Shown: positions 16,949 through 25,026, counted from the stretch's first letter. The stretch: 64,000 nt of DNA from Nitratidesulfovibrio sp. (GCF_040373385.1 NZ_JBDXXH010000005.1:1-64000); one strand, 5' to 3'. A program made the numbers and translations. The notes: generated by a model from the sequence alone, not told the origin.

Positions 16949-18130
16949 CTAACCCTTGCGCAGCCCGTCGAGCACGTCTTTGGTGGCGGCGAGCATGTAG
17001 TCGAATTCCGTCTCGGTCAGCCAGTGCTGGAACGGGAAGGAGATCATGTTGTCGAAGAACGTGTCGGCATTGGGGCAGTCCGCCGCGCCGTAACCCAGGC
17101 GCTGGTAGAACGGGTAGCGGTTCAGCGGGTAGTACTGCACCACGCACTTCACGCCCTTGTCGTTGAACATGGTGCGGATGAACGCATCGCGGTTGCCGTT
17201 CGTCATGCGCGCGGCCAGCAGGTGGTAGTTGTGCCGGGTGGTGTCCACCCGGTGAAACTCCAGCTCCGGATAGTCGGCCAGCGCATCGATGAAGCGCACG
17301 GCGCGTTCGCGCTTTTCCGCGTTGATGCGGTCGATGCGCTCCAACTGCTTGATGCCCAGCGCGCACTCGATCTCGCCGATGCAGTAGTTGTTGGGCCACA
17401 GCATTTCGCCGTCGATCATGGGCATGTCCACGTTGCCCATGGCAGGCACCCAGTAGTCGGGCCGCTCGTAGTCGAAGCCGCAGTGTCCGTTGTGGCGCAG
17501 CGCGGGCACCAGCTTGGCCAGTTCCGGATCCTGCACCACCAGCATGCCGCCCTCGCCCAGGGTCGTCAGGTTCTTGTGCGAGTGGAAGGAATAGATGGCG
17601 AAGTCGCCGAAGCTGCCGGACATCTTGCCGTCCACGTCCGCGCCGATGGACTGGGCCGTGTCCTCCACCACCAGGATGCCGCGCGAGCGCGCCAGTTCCA
17701 TGATGGCGGGCATGTCCGCCACGTAGCCGTACAAATGCACCACCACGATGGCCTTCGTGCGCGGGGTGAGCACCTTTTCGATGCTTTCCGCCGACACCAC
17801 GCGGGTCTTCAGATCTATGTCCGCCCACACCGGCTTCGCGCCCTTCTTCAGGAACGGATACGCCGACGCCGTGAACGTGTGCGAGGGAATGACCACCTCG
17901 TCGCCCGGCTTGAACCGGCACAGCTGCGCCGAAAGCTCCAACGCCGACACCCCGTTCATCACCGCAAAGCAGTGCTCCACGCCCAGGTAGTCCGCAAACT
18001 TGCGCTGGAACTCCTGCATGTACCGGCCCTGGGTCAGGGTCTCGGCAGTGCGCATGGCCTCGGCCACCACGGCAATCTCGTCCTCCGTATAGTAGAGGGC
18101 GCGGCCGCTGAAATTCACCTTGATATCCAT
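16949..18130 (-). CDS. DegT/DnrJ/EryC1/StrS PLP aminotransferase (SpsC/PseC-like)
   Basis: The protein has 393 residues. The start at 18130 is chosen because AGGAG lies nine bases upstream; an ATG 18 bases earlier overlaps that RBS. PLP residues are visible: Asp in VVEDTAQSIG (about 157) and the Schiff-base Lys in SFHSHKNLTTLGEGG (about 186). The order TQGRYMQEF, SHTFTASAYPF and NNYCIGEIECALG is family-typical. It transfers an amino group from glutamate to a keto or aldehyde sugar. The next upstream gene is a KdnB-type sugar-acid oxidase that would make such an aldehyde, so the pair may carry out oxidation then amination. A UDP-4-keto-sugar is the alternative substrate. Confidence 0.9.
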   Translation of the reverse strand: MDIKVNFSGRALYYTEDEIAVVAEAMRTAETLTQGRYMQEFQRKFADYLGVEHCFAVMNGVSALELSAQLCRFKPGDEVVIPSHTFTASAYPFLKKGAKPVWADIDLKTRVVSAESIEKVLTPRTKAIVVVHLYGYVADMPAIMELARSRGILVVEDTAQSIGADVDGKMSGSFGDFAIYSFHSHKNLTTLGEGGMLVVQDPELAKLVPALRHNGHCGFDYERPDYWVPAMGNVDMPMIDGEMLWPNNYCIGEIECALGIKQLERIDRINAEKRERAVRFIDALADYPELEFHRVDTTRHNYHLLAARMTNGNRDAFIRTMFNDKGVKCVVQYYPLNRYPFYQRLGYGAADCPNADTFFDNMISFPFQHWLTETEFDYMLAATKDVLDGLRKG

Positions 18131-18159
18131 CTGTCCATGCTCCTGCAACGCAGCATCAA

Positions 18160-18255
18160 GAGTGTGTGGGGCTCCGCCCCACGCCCCGCAAGGGGTCCGT
18201 GACCCCTTGACCCCTTATGCCTGTTTGCATCGCACTGCGTGCGCTTCAAACAGGA
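18160..18255. repeat. Two short hairpins upstream of the aminotransferase gene
   Basis: TGTGGGGCTCCGCCCCACG and AAGGGGTCCGTGACCCCTT (about 18163-18202) are short palindromes. CCTGTTTG...CAAACAGG (18220-18254) encloses CATCGCACTGCGTGCGCTT. They lie in the gap between the KdnB-like and aminotransferase genes with no open frame. Confidence 0.55.
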
Positions 18256-18357
18256 TGTGGGGCAGGACTGATGCTGTGGTTGCTACCTGATCGTGATGTG
18301 CTGCGTTTGCCGCCCTGCGTAGGCGGCCCCACAATGAAAAGTTTTGGGGGGAGGGGT

Positions 18358-18454
18358 CCGGGGAGGGAGACCCTTTTGCCTCAGCCGTTAGGTGAGCGCA
18401 GAGCGCGAACCTTACGGATGAGGACCGCAAAGCGTCAAAAGGTCCCCTCCCCGG
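18358..18454. repeat. Terminator-like palindrome carrying one nested module
   Basis: The arms CCGGGGAGGGAGACCCTTTTG (18358-18378) and CAAAAGGTCCCCTCCCCGG (18436-18454) enclose a 57-base module with CTCAGCCGTTAGG and CTTACGGATGAGGACCGC. It lies 18 bases beyond the minus-strand stop at 18473 and is preceded by GAAAAGTTTTGGGG, as in the empty copy at 5841-5902. The module variant is the same as at 61850-61898. Confidence 0.8.
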
Positions 18455-18472
18455 TAGAAATCCTTCCCGGCC

Positions 18473-19549
18473 TTACATCGCCTTGAACAGCGAGATGACC
18501 TTCTCGTCGGTGAGGATCTTGCGGAAGTCGGGGCCGAGGGCGTTGGTGAGCGGCTTTTCGTGCACCACGGACGAGGCCACCAGGGCCTTCATCTGGTCGT
18601 CGGAAAGGTTGGCGCACAGGCCCTTGGGCAGGTTGACGCCCTGGCGTTCGATCATCTTCACGTAGTTGGGGTAGTCTTCGGGGTAGAAGTCGCCCAGCAC
18701 GCTGAGGGCGTAGCAGTTGGCGATGCCGTGGTGGGTGTGCAGCACCACGGAGAGGCCTGCGGAGATGGGGTGGATGACGCCCACGTTACCGGCGCTCATG
18801 CCGCCGAGGTACGAGGCGATCATCATCTTTTCCAGGTTTTCCTCGGCCATCATGTCGTCGGACAGAAAGATTTCCTCGCACATGTGCACGGCCTTCTGGG
18901 CCAGGGCATCGACGATGACGTTGCGGTAGCTGCCCCGCAGCGATTCGATGCAGTGCATGTAGGTGTCCATGCCGGTGTAGAAATACTGGTCGCGCGGCAC
19001 GGTGCGGGTCAGTTCCGGGTCCAGCAGCAACTGGTCGTACATGGTCAGGTCGCTGTTCATGCCCAGCTTGATGCCGCGCTTGGCGTTCAGCAGCACGCAG
19101 GTGCGCGAGCATTCCGCGCCGGTGCCGGACAGGGTGGGCACGCCGATCTTGTGCGGGGCGGGGTTCTTGACGAGGTCCCAGCCCTGGTAGTCCGCGGCCT
19201 GGCCGGGGTTGGTGAGCATGTTGGCCACGGCCTTGCCCACGTCCAGGGTGGCGCCGCCGCCAATGGCCACGACGGTGCAGGGCAGGCGGTTGTCATGGGC
19301 GCGCGTGGCGGCGGCAAAGTCGTCGATCTGCTCGGTGGTGGGTTCGTTGGTGGTGTCCACGAACAGCACGAGGTCGCCGTCCTTCTTGGGCAGGCGGCCT
19401 TCCAGCTCGCGCCCCCGGAAGAAGTGGTCCATGAAGAACACGGCGGGACCGGCCACGGCAGCGCGGCGCGCGTCCACAAGGTCGCCCAGCTGGGCAAAGG
19501 AACCCTTGCCGAGGATGTAGAAGGGAACATTCTTGGTATTGCGGTACAT
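18473..19549 (-). CDS. kdnB: Iron-containing alcohol dehydrogenase, KdnB type (ulosonic acid 8-oxidase)
   Basis: The protein has 358 residues. The start at 19549 has AGGAG six bases upstream. The N terminus YILGKGSFAQLGDLV, the NAD motif AIGGGATLDVGKA, YQGWDLVKNPA, GVPTLSGTGAECSRT and YFYTGMDTYMHCIESL closely follow, from memory, the Shewanella Kdo 8-oxidase KdnB. Metal ligands would be the His residues in MHCIESL and LHTHHGIANC. KdnB oxidises C8 of Kdo to an aldehyde, which a PLP enzyme aminates to 8-amino-Kdo. Here an aminotransferase gene follows directly and a KdsB gene lies in the same locus. The substrate could also be another ulosonic acid. It is the first gene of the cluster in the direction of transcription. 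Confidence 0.82.
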   Translation of the reverse strand: MYRNTKNVPFYILGKGSFAQLGDLVDARRAAVAGPAVFFMDHFFRGRELEGRLPKKDGDLVLFVDTTNEPTTEQIDDFAAATRAHDNRLPCTVVAIGGGATLDVGKAVANMLTNPGQAADYQGWDLVKNPAPHKIGVPTLSGTGAECSRTCVLLNAKRGIKLGMNSDLTMYDQLLLDPELTRTVPRDQYFYTGMDTYMHCIESLRGSYRNVIVDALAQKAVHMCEEIFLSDDMMAEENLEKMMIASYLGGMSAGNVGVIHPISAGLSVVLHTHHGIANCYALSVLGDFYPEDYPNYVKMIERQGVNLPKGLCANLSDDQMKALVASSVVHEKPLTNALGPDFRKILTDEKVISLFKAM

Positions 19550-19997
19550 GGTGGTCTCCTGGGGGTTGTGCGGAAGGTGCGCCGCGCTGCGCATTCTAGG
19601 CGCATTCGCGGGGGCGGGCAAGATGTCCGGAAATATGTGGAACAGGCGTCTGGCTGGGGAAATGCCCCGGCGGCGCGGCGTACGTATGGGACAGCCCTGG
19701 CGGGCCGACGTGCGTAAAGGACCGGCCCGGCGGACCGGGAACGCGGAGAAGGCAGGACAGTGCGGGGGTATGCATGGGGGTGGCCGGCGATGCCGGGCGG
19801 GGTGTGGCCGCGTGCTGCCGCCGGGGGTGCCCGACGGAACGGAGTGGATGGGACTCGCGACGGATGCAGCAGTAAGGATTCGGCGTGCCAAAGTCAATGG
19901 GAAAGCGGCCGGTGCGCCGCACAATGCTGGCCTTGGCCGCGCGGGTATGGCAGGGGAGTGGTGGCATGGAGCATTCAACAGTCATTGGGGAGGATGC
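19550..19997. other. Divergent gap between the glycan locus and the lipoprotein-tag pair
   Basis: These 448 bases carry no supported gene. The region must contain the promoter of the glycan locus (minus) and that of the lipoprotein (plus), but I could not identify convincing -35/-10 pairs. Confidence 0.5.
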
Positions 19998-20477
19998 ATG
20001 AACGACGACGGCAAGATCATGACCCGGCGAAATGCAACCGCCGGGCGCGGGCTTTCGGTGCTGGTGGCGCTGCTGGTGCTTGCGGCACTGCTGGCCGGGT
20101 GCAGCCAGAAACTGCAACTGTATCGGCCCGGTTCACTGGCCATGGTGACGGGTACGGTAACCTTTCGTCAGCGCATTCTGCTGCCGCTTTCGGTGCAGGG
20201 CGAGGTGCGCCTGCTGGACGTGACCGATGGCGGAGAAGGGGTGGAGCTGGCCCGCGTGGAACTGGCCGCGCCGGTGCGGGTGCCCGCACCGTTCCGCATC
20301 GATTTCGATGCCGCGCGCATCGATCAGCGCCGCAACTACGTGGTCGAAGCCACCCTGTTCGAGCCGGGCACGGGCGGCGGACCGGGCCGGGTGTGGTTTC
20401 GCACGTCGGCACCGCAGTACGTGCTGACGCACGGCAACCCGGTCTATCTGGATATGGTGCTGGAGATGACGCGATGA
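19998..20477 (+). CDS. YbaY-like small lipoprotein
   Basis: The protein has 159 residues. The signal sequence (to about 35) ends in the lipobox LLAGC, so Cys 35 should be lipidated. The mature part has a beta-rich domain of the YbaY/YscW type: MVTGTVTFRQRILLPLSVQGEVRLLDV, then PVRVPAPFRIDFDAARIDQRRNYVVEA. This family consists of periplasmic or outer-membrane-anchored lipoproteins of unclear role. GGGGAGG lies four bases before the ATG. The stop codon overlaps the start of tag (ATGA), so the two are coupled. Confidence 0.82.
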   Translation: MNDDGKIMTRRNATAGRGLSVLVALLVLAALLAGCSQKLQLYRPGSLAMVTGTVTFRQRILLPLSVQGEVRLLDVTDGGEGVELARVELAAPVRVPAPFRIDFDAARIDQRRNYVVEATLFEPGTGGGPGRVWFRTSAPQYVLTHGNPVYLDMVLEMTR

Positions 20478-21136
20478 GCGCAGGTGTGCCGGAAGAACAA
20501 GACGGCGTGTCCGGCGCTCTGAAGGTCGGCGTGTCCGGCGTTCTGAAGGCCGGTGTCACCCGCTGCCCGTGGGCGCGCGCGCCGGAGGAAATCGCCTACC
20601 ACGACACCGAGTGGGGCGTGCCCGTGCGCGACGACCGCATCCACTTCGAATTCCTGGTGCTGGAAGCGGCACAGGCCGGGCTTTCGTGGCTGACCATCCT
20701 GCGCAAGCGCGAAGGCTACCGCCGTCTGTTCGCCGATTTCGATCCCACCGTGGTGGCTCGGTACACCCAGGCAGACGTGGAACGGCTGCTGGGCGATGCC
20801 GCCATCGTGCGTAACCGCCTGAAGGTGGAGTCCGCCGTGCACAACGCCCGGCTGTTCCTGGACGTGCAGGCCCGCCACGGCAGCTTCGATGCGTTCATCT
20901 GGAACTTCGTGGACGGTCGCCCGGTGTGCAACCAGTGGCGCGAGCTTGCGCAGGTGCCCGCAACCACGCCGCTGTCGGACACGGTGTCCAGGGAATTGAA
21001 GCGGCTGGGCTTCAAATTCGTGGGGTCCACGGTCATCTATGCCCATTTGCAGGCCACGGGGCTGGTCAACGATCATCTGACCAGTTGCTTTCGCCATGCC
21101 GAGGTGGCGGCGGAGCGCAGGGGCCACATGGAATAG
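20474..21136 (+). CDS. tag: DNA-3-methyladenine glycosylase I
   Basis: The protein has 220 residues, longer than E. coli Tag (187) because of an N-terminal extension of about 30. The extension contains a direct repeat (VSGALKVG / VSGVLKAG, about 27 bases at DNA level). The enzyme body starts with TRCPWA and YHDTEWGVP, followed by FEFLVLEAAQAGLSWLTIL and FVGSTVIYAHLQATGLVNDH. The zinc ligands of the family are present: Cys and His at the start, His and Cys in NDHLTSC at the end. It excises 3-methyladenine from DNA. The start overlaps the lipoprotein stop. Confidence 0.93.
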   Translation: MSAGVPEEQDGVSGALKVGVSGVLKAGVTRCPWARAPEEIAYHDTEWGVPVRDDRIHFEFLVLEAAQAGLSWLTILRKREGYRRLFADFDPTVVARYTQADVERLLGDAAIVRNRLKVESAVHNARLFLDVQARHGSFDAFIWNFVDGRPVCNQWRELAQVPATTPLSDTVSRELKRLGFKFVGSTVIYAHLQATGLVNDHLTSCFRHAEVAAERRGHME

Positions 21137-21144
21137 ACGGGTAA

Positions 21145-21177
21145 GGACTGGCCCCGCGTTCGCGGGAAGGGGAGTCC
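21145..21177. terminator. Possible hairpin between tag and the convergent GT2 gene
   Basis: GGACT (21145) and AGTCC (21173) flank CCCCGCG-TTCG-CGGGAAGGGG. The hairpin lies between the convergent tag and glycosyltransferase genes and could end transcription from both sides. No T-run follows, so support is modest. Confidence 0.4.
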
Positions 21178-21262
21178 TGCGTCCGTGGAATGGTGCGGGA
21201 TGGTGCAGGATGGTGCGGGGCGTGGGGGCCTGTTGCCGAGTCGTGTTGGCCTGTTGCCGGGG

Positions 21263-22249
21263 CTAGGGCTGACCTGTTGCCGGAGGGGCCGGGGGCTGGT
21301 GGTGCAGGCGCACTTCCGCTGCCGTGGCCGTCAGGGCGGCGACAAAGTCCTCGCTGCCAAGGGCGCTGGCGAACATGGCGTCGGGCAGGGCGCCGATGGC
21401 GCGGGCGCAAGCGGTGACGACCTTCTTGCGCAGCATGAAGTGGGGATTGATGGAGAACTTCACGTCGTAGCCGTTGATGGCGGGCAGGTACCGCCGGGGG
21501 CAGTGCAGTTCCAGAATGCCGTGTTCGTACAGGTAGCAGTACAGCGCAAACTTGTTGATGCCCGTGCGCGGCACAAGGTTCTTGCGGCGTTGGGCGCTCT
21601 TGTAGCTGTTGTAGTCCGCCTGGGTGCTGGGCGGCGTGCCGAGGTCGCGTATCCGGCCCTCCGATGCGTAGCAGACCAGCAGAAAGCGCGCCAGTTTGGC
21701 CCGGTGCGAGTAGTCGGCGTCCTCCTCGCCATACAGGCCGTAATCCTCGTTCCAGTAACCGAGAATGTTGAACACGTCGCGCGCGATGGCGGTGGCCGAG
21801 CCCGTCAGGCTGCGCCGGGTGGCGGTGACCGTCCGCCCGCTTCCAAGGGTGACATCGTACAGCGCCGCTTTCGGCGCGCCGAGCCGTGGCCCCAGAAAGG
21901 CCACCTCCGGATCGGCCGACCACAGGTCGAGGATGTCGAGAATCCACCGGGGGTCGGTCACCTCGATGTCGTTGTCCAGCTTCATGTACAGCGGCGTCGG
22001 ACACACATCGAACCCGAAGTTGGACGCGCACGAGACCCCCATGTTCTTGCGCAACAGGCACAGGTGGTCAATGACACCGTGTTCGTGCAGCTTCACGAGA
22101 AATTCGCGCGTGCCATCCGTCGAACAGTTGTCCACCACGGTAATCCTGGACGGTACGTGCACATGCCTTTTCAAGGAAAAAATGCAGCGCTTCGTCAACT
22201 CCAGGCGATTGAACGTGGGGATGGTGAAATTGACGGCGGGGGATTCCAT
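21263..22249 (-). CDS. GT2-family glycosyltransferase
   Basis: The protein has 328 residues. The GT-A fold starts with FTIPTFNRLELTKRCIFSL (8 on), then ITVVDNCSTDGTREFL and the metal-binding motif MKLDNDIEV (DxD-like, about 88-96). GYWNEDYGLYGEEDADYSHRA (about 165) carries the acceptor/catalytic ED-type motif of GT2 enzymes. No membrane segment is seen. It transfers a sugar from a nucleotide donor. It is on the same strand as the glycan locus but separated from it by the lipoprotein-tag pair, and is probably an outlying member of the locus. Confidence 0.88.
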   Translation of the reverse strand: MESPAVNFTIPTFNRLELTKRCIFSLKRHVHVPSRITVVDNCSTDGTREFLVKLHEHGVIDHLCLLRKNMGVSCASNFGFDVCPTPLYMKLDNDIEVTDPRWILDILDLWSADPEVAFLGPRLGAPKAALYDVTLGSGRTVTATRRSLTGSATAIARDVFNILGYWNEDYGLYGEEDADYSHRAKLARFLLVCYASEGRIRDLGTPPSTQADYNSYKSAQRRKNLVPRTGINKFALYCYLYEHGILELHCPRRYLPAINGYDVKFSINPHFMLRKKVVTACARAIGALPDAMFASALGSEDFVAALTATAAEVRLHHQPPAPPATGQP

Positions 22250-22444
22250 CGCTGCTCCGTGGGGGCGTTGCCCACGCTGTCGTTGGTCCGGATGCCGGTC
22301 CCGCGCCGCGCACGTGCGTGACCGCGCAGGGGGATTTCTGGACTCCTAACGCAGTGCGACAGTGCAGGCAATAGCATTACTCATATTCACGGGTTCTTGA
22401 GTGCCTGAACGCCACCCGCCCGGCCCGACCCTGGGGGGAGCGTC

Positions 22445-22473
22445 TTGCCAGTGCGAAAATTGATGCCTATAAT
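22445..22473 (+). promoter_or_regulatory. Sigma70-type promoter of the IscA-like gene
   Basis: TTGCCA at 22445-22450 and TATAAT at 22468-22473 are separated by 17 bases, an almost ideal housekeeping promoter about 50 bases before the start codon. Confidence 0.75.
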
Positions 22474-22483
22474 TATCAGTATC
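22465..22483 (+). promoter_or_regulatory. Possible Fur box over the -10 element
   Basis: On the minus strand the 19 bases read GATACTGATAATTATAGGC. They match 14 of 19 positions of the classical Fur box GATAATGATAATCATTATC. It covers the -10 element of the promoter, the right place for iron-dependent repression. AT-rich sequence alone could explain part of the match. Confidence 0.4.
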
Positions 22484-22522
22484 GTTTTTATCTATAGCAA
22501 CACCAAGGAGTTAGTGGAATTT

Positions 22523-22846
22523 ATGATTACGCTTACCGACCGTGCCCGCACGGAACTTGATGCCTATTTCTCCGACAAGGAACGCAGCCCCATTCGCATC
22601 TACCTGGCCCCCGGTGGGTGCAGCGGTCCGCGACTTGCGCTGGCCCTGGACGAACCCGGCGAGGAAGACAAGGTGTTCGAGCCCGGCGGCTACACCTTCT
22701 GCGTCAATGGCGCGCTGCTGGAACAGTCCGGTGCCATCAACATCGACCTTGGCTCCATGGGGTTTGCCGTGACCTCCGAAGTGCAGCTTGGCGGCGGTGG
22801 CGGTGGTTGCAGCGGGTGCGGGAGTTCCAGCAGCTGCTGCGGCTAA
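22523..22846 (+). CDS. IscA/HesB-like protein with Cys-rich C terminus
   Basis: The protein has 107 residues, the length of A-type Fe-S carriers. ITLTDRARTELDAYF starts the fold, and IYLAPGGCSGPRLALALDEP holds the first conserved Cys (about 33). The usual C-terminal CGC motif is replaced by CSGCGSSSSCCG, giving five cysteines in the last dozen residues, with an all-Gly stretch before them. It could carry an Fe-S cluster or iron. The ATG at 22523 has AAGGAG 12 bases upstream; an in-frame GTG at 22514 is too close to it. A strong promoter and a possible Fur box lie upstream. It is monocistronic. Confidence 0.8.
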   Translation: MITLTDRARTELDAYFSDKERSPIRIYLAPGGCSGPRLALALDEPGEEDKVFEPGGYTFCVNGALLEQSGAINIDLGSMGFAVTSEVQLGGGGGGCSGCGSSSSCCG

Positions 22847-23013
22847 GGGGCTGACTGCAAACCGTCCTTTTTTTCTCATGGCGGCCTCGTGTTCCTTGCC
22901 AGCGGAAAAAAACGGGTTTGCAACGCTGAGCCTTCCGCATGGCCGGAGAACGAAAATCCCGACGCGCCAGCGCGCGGGATCACGCTTGTTTCTGCCTTGG
23001 CATGAAGAACATG

Positions 23014-23044
23014 CACGGGGCCGGATGTGACATCCGGCCCCGTG
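23014..23044 (+). terminator. Strong hairpin after the IscA-like gene
   Basis: CACGGGGCCGGATG and CATCCGGCCCCGTG form a perfect 14-base stem with a TGA loop, followed by TTGTTGTTG. It lies about 170 bases after the IscA-like stop and ends that transcript, or regulates read-through into the structured region before the LOG gene. Confidence 0.7.
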
Positions 23045-23050
23045 TTGTTG

Positions 23051-23215
23051 TTGCGGGGCAGCGAGAGAGTAGGCCCGCCAGGCGTACCGGCGGGCTCGCC
23101 GTCACTGCCTTGGGCCAACCGTCCATTCCGCCCTTGCACCCCGTGGCGCAGGGGAGTAGGTAACCGCCCTTGTGGGCGGGCGTGGGTGCGCCGCCCGGCG
23201 GAAACGTCACCGCAT
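23051..23215 (+). ncRNA. Possible structured leader RNA upstream of the LOG-family gene
   Basis: Two segments with the same design follow each other. The first has GGCAG, GAGAGTAGG, a CCCGCC/GGCGGG hairpin, CGTCA and CTGCC (23058-23109). The second has GGGGAGTAGG (23151), a CCGCCC/GGGCGG hairpin and AACGTCACCGC (to about 23212). GGGGAGUAG and CGUCA are loop motifs of the yybP-ykoY (Mn2+) riboswitch as I remember it, but the downstream gene is not a typical member of that regulon. Treat it as a candidate. Confidence 0.3.
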
Positions 23216-23273
23216 CGGACCATCACGGCATCGTCGCGACCAAGCGACAACGCGACAAACGAGGGCATTCGCC

Positions 23274-23843
23274 ATGCGCAGCATCGCCGTGTATTGCGGC
23301 TCCAATTTCGGAAGGGGCGACGACTACCTGAAGGCCGCCGTTGCTCTGGGGCAGACCCTGGCGGCACAGTCCATCCGCCTGGTTTACGGTGGCACCACCA
23401 AGGGCCTCATGGGCGTGGTGGCCGACGCGGCCCTGCGCGCCGGGGGCGAGGTGCACGGCGTGATCACCGAAAAGCTGGTGGAGCGCGGGCAGTTGCATGA
23501 AGGCTTGAGCAGCCACGACGTGGTGCCCGACATGCGCAGCCGCAAGGCCCGCATGGCCCAGCTGGCCGAGGGCTTCGTGGCCATGCCCGGCGGCATCGGC
23601 ACGCTGGAGGAACTGTTCGAGGTATGGGTGGAAGGCCAGCTCTACCCGCCCGCGCGGCCCATCGGCCTGCTGGACGTGGGCGGTTTCTACGGGCCGTTCT
23701 TCGGCATGATCGACCACATGATCGAGGAACGCTTCCTGCCCCAGGGGCACAAGGACATGGTCATGGCCCATGCGGACCCGGCCCGGCTGGTTTCCGCCAT
23801 GCGCGCGTATACCCCGGTTACCGTGGAGAAGTGGGGGTTGTAG
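23274..23843 (+). CDS. LOG-family nucleotide 5'-monophosphate phosphoribohydrolase
   Basis: The protein has 189 residues. MRSIAVYCGSNFGRG opens the Rossmann-like fold. LVYGGTTKGLMGVVADAAL and the signature PGGIGTLEELFEVW (about 102-115, motif PGGxGTxxE) are diagnostic of LOG/YgdH-like proteins, with Arg in SRKARMAQLAEGFVAMPGG. These enzymes release the base from a nucleoside monophosphate, classically a cytokinin ribotide. In bacteria the physiological substrate is often AMP-like. The RBS is poor (CGAGGGCATTCGCC). A long, possibly structured leader precedes it. Confidence 0.9.
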   Translation: MRSIAVYCGSNFGRGDDYLKAAVALGQTLAAQSIRLVYGGTTKGLMGVVADAALRAGGEVHGVITEKLVERGQLHEGLSSHDVVPDMRSRKARMAQLAEGFVAMPGGIGTLEELFEVWVEGQLYPPARPIGLLDVGGFYGPFFGMIDHMIEERFLPQGHKDMVMAHADPARLVSAMRAYTPVTVEKWGL

Positions 23844-24088
23844 TCCCCGGCGCCCTGGCACCAGTCCGGCATTTCCAGCGCCCGGCAGGCCACCTGCCCG
23901 ATGTTTGAGCGAGGCAGCCCGCCTGCGGGAAGGGCTGCGCAGTCCACGGCCCTGCCGCTCCCTCGGGGAAGCGGCAGGGCCGTCGCGCGTGGTAGTTGCC
24001 GTGGCGTGTGCGCGCAGCCCGGCAGGTGGGCCGCCGCGCGTGCGCGTACGCTGCGTTGCCGCCGGGTTCCGGCAATGCGGGGGCATCC

Positions 24089-24433
24089 TCAGCGGCAGTG
24101 GGCCATGGTGCGCCGCAGTTCTTCGCGGTCCGCGTTCAGGGGCGGTTCGAACTCCACCCCCATTTCGTTCCCCCGGTACCAGCGGGTGTGGTAGGGGATG
24201 TTTTGCAGGTGCCCCGGCTCGCCCATGGTGGCGTGCAGGTACATGCCCCTGCCCGCACCGCCCAGGTCCGCGCCGCCGCCGTACACCAGCAGGCGCGCTC
24301 CCCCGGTGCTCACGTCCAGCAGCCGTGCCCTGTACTCGTGCTCGCCATAGCGGATGCGGCACGGGTAGTCGTATTCGTCGGCTGCCAGATTGATGCGGAA
24401 ATGTTCCCTGCGGTCATCGATGGGATCTTTCAT
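24089..24433 (-). CDS. PilZ-domain protein (c-di-GMP receptor)
   Basis: The protein has 114 residues and is a stand-alone PilZ domain. The two c-di-GMP-binding motifs are complete: RREHFRI at residues 8-14 (RxxxR) and LDVSTGGARLLV about 25 residues later (DxSxxG). The rest (MYLHATMGEPGHLQNI, VEFEPPLNADREELRR) is the beta-barrel and its C-terminal helix. GGAG lies five bases before the ATG. It is monocistronic, so the target process cannot be told. Other c-di-GMP elements in the window are the riboswitch at 40569 and the HD-GYP protein at 41249. Confidence 0.9.
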   Translation of the reverse strand: MKDPIDDRREHFRINLAADEYDYPCRIRYGEHEYRARLLDVSTGGARLLVYGGGADLGGAGRGMYLHATMGEPGHLQNIPYHTRWYRGNEMGVEFEPPLNADREELRRTMAHCR

Positions 24434-24822
24434 GACGTCTCCCTCCGTGCTGAGGGGCCCGGTGCCGCGAAATGCGGCGCTCTTGCGCGCGTGACGGCGT
24501 GCCGACCTTGTCCGTGCTGCTGGCGCCAGTGCCGTGGCGAAGGCGGATGGTGGAGGAGGGTGAAGGCGCGGATCGGCAGGCGTTGCGGCCCGAACGGGGC
24601 AGGCCGGGGGAAGCGGAGAGGACGGGAACGCGCGAAGGCCACCGTGTAGTTGCATGGTATGACGTGTCGCGCGCGCGGGCAATGGTGCAGTCGTCACCGG
24701 AGGCGTGGCGGGCACAGGTTATCATGCCCGAAAGCCAAGCGCCTGCGGCATTTGACGGCGGGGTGTGGGGCGGCGTGGGGCGCAGGATGTCCGCGCCATG
24801 CTCCAGGGGGCCGAAACGAAGC
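24434..24822. other. Gap between the pilZ gene and the tRNA-Thr terminator
   Basis: These 389 bases contain no supported gene, repeat or site. The minus-strand pilZ promoter should lie at the left end but was not identified. Confidence 0.5.
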
Positions 24823-24848
24823 CGGGCCGCCGGTTTCCCGGCGGCCCG
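24823..24848 (-). terminator. Terminator of tRNA-Thr
   Basis: CGGGCCGCCGG and CCGGCGGCCCG form a perfect 11-base stem with a four-base loop, starting three bases after the encoded CCA end of the tRNA on the minus strand. Confidence 0.75.
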
Positions 24849-24851
24849 AAA

Positions 24852-24927
24852 TGGAGCCCTTGAGCAGGATTGAACTGCTGACCTCGTCCTTACCAAGGAC
24901 GCACTCTACCGACTGAGCTACAAGGGC
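24852..24927 (-). tRNA. tRNA-Thr (anticodon GGT)
   Basis: The RNA is 76 nucleotides with the CCA end encoded. The acceptor stem GCCCTTG pairs with CAAGGGC. The anticodon stem CGTCC/GGACG encloses the loop TTGGTAA, giving anticodon GGT for threonine. The T arm reads GCAGTTCAATCCTGC. A G/C-rich hairpin follows directly as terminator. Confidence 0.95.
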
Positions 24928-25026
24928 AAGGCTTTGCGTGGCTAGTGCCGCATGGCCGCGCGGGCACGAGCGGCCCGTCGCGTGCGGCGGACGGTTGACT
25001 AGCCTGTTTCGCCAGCGGCGTCAAGC

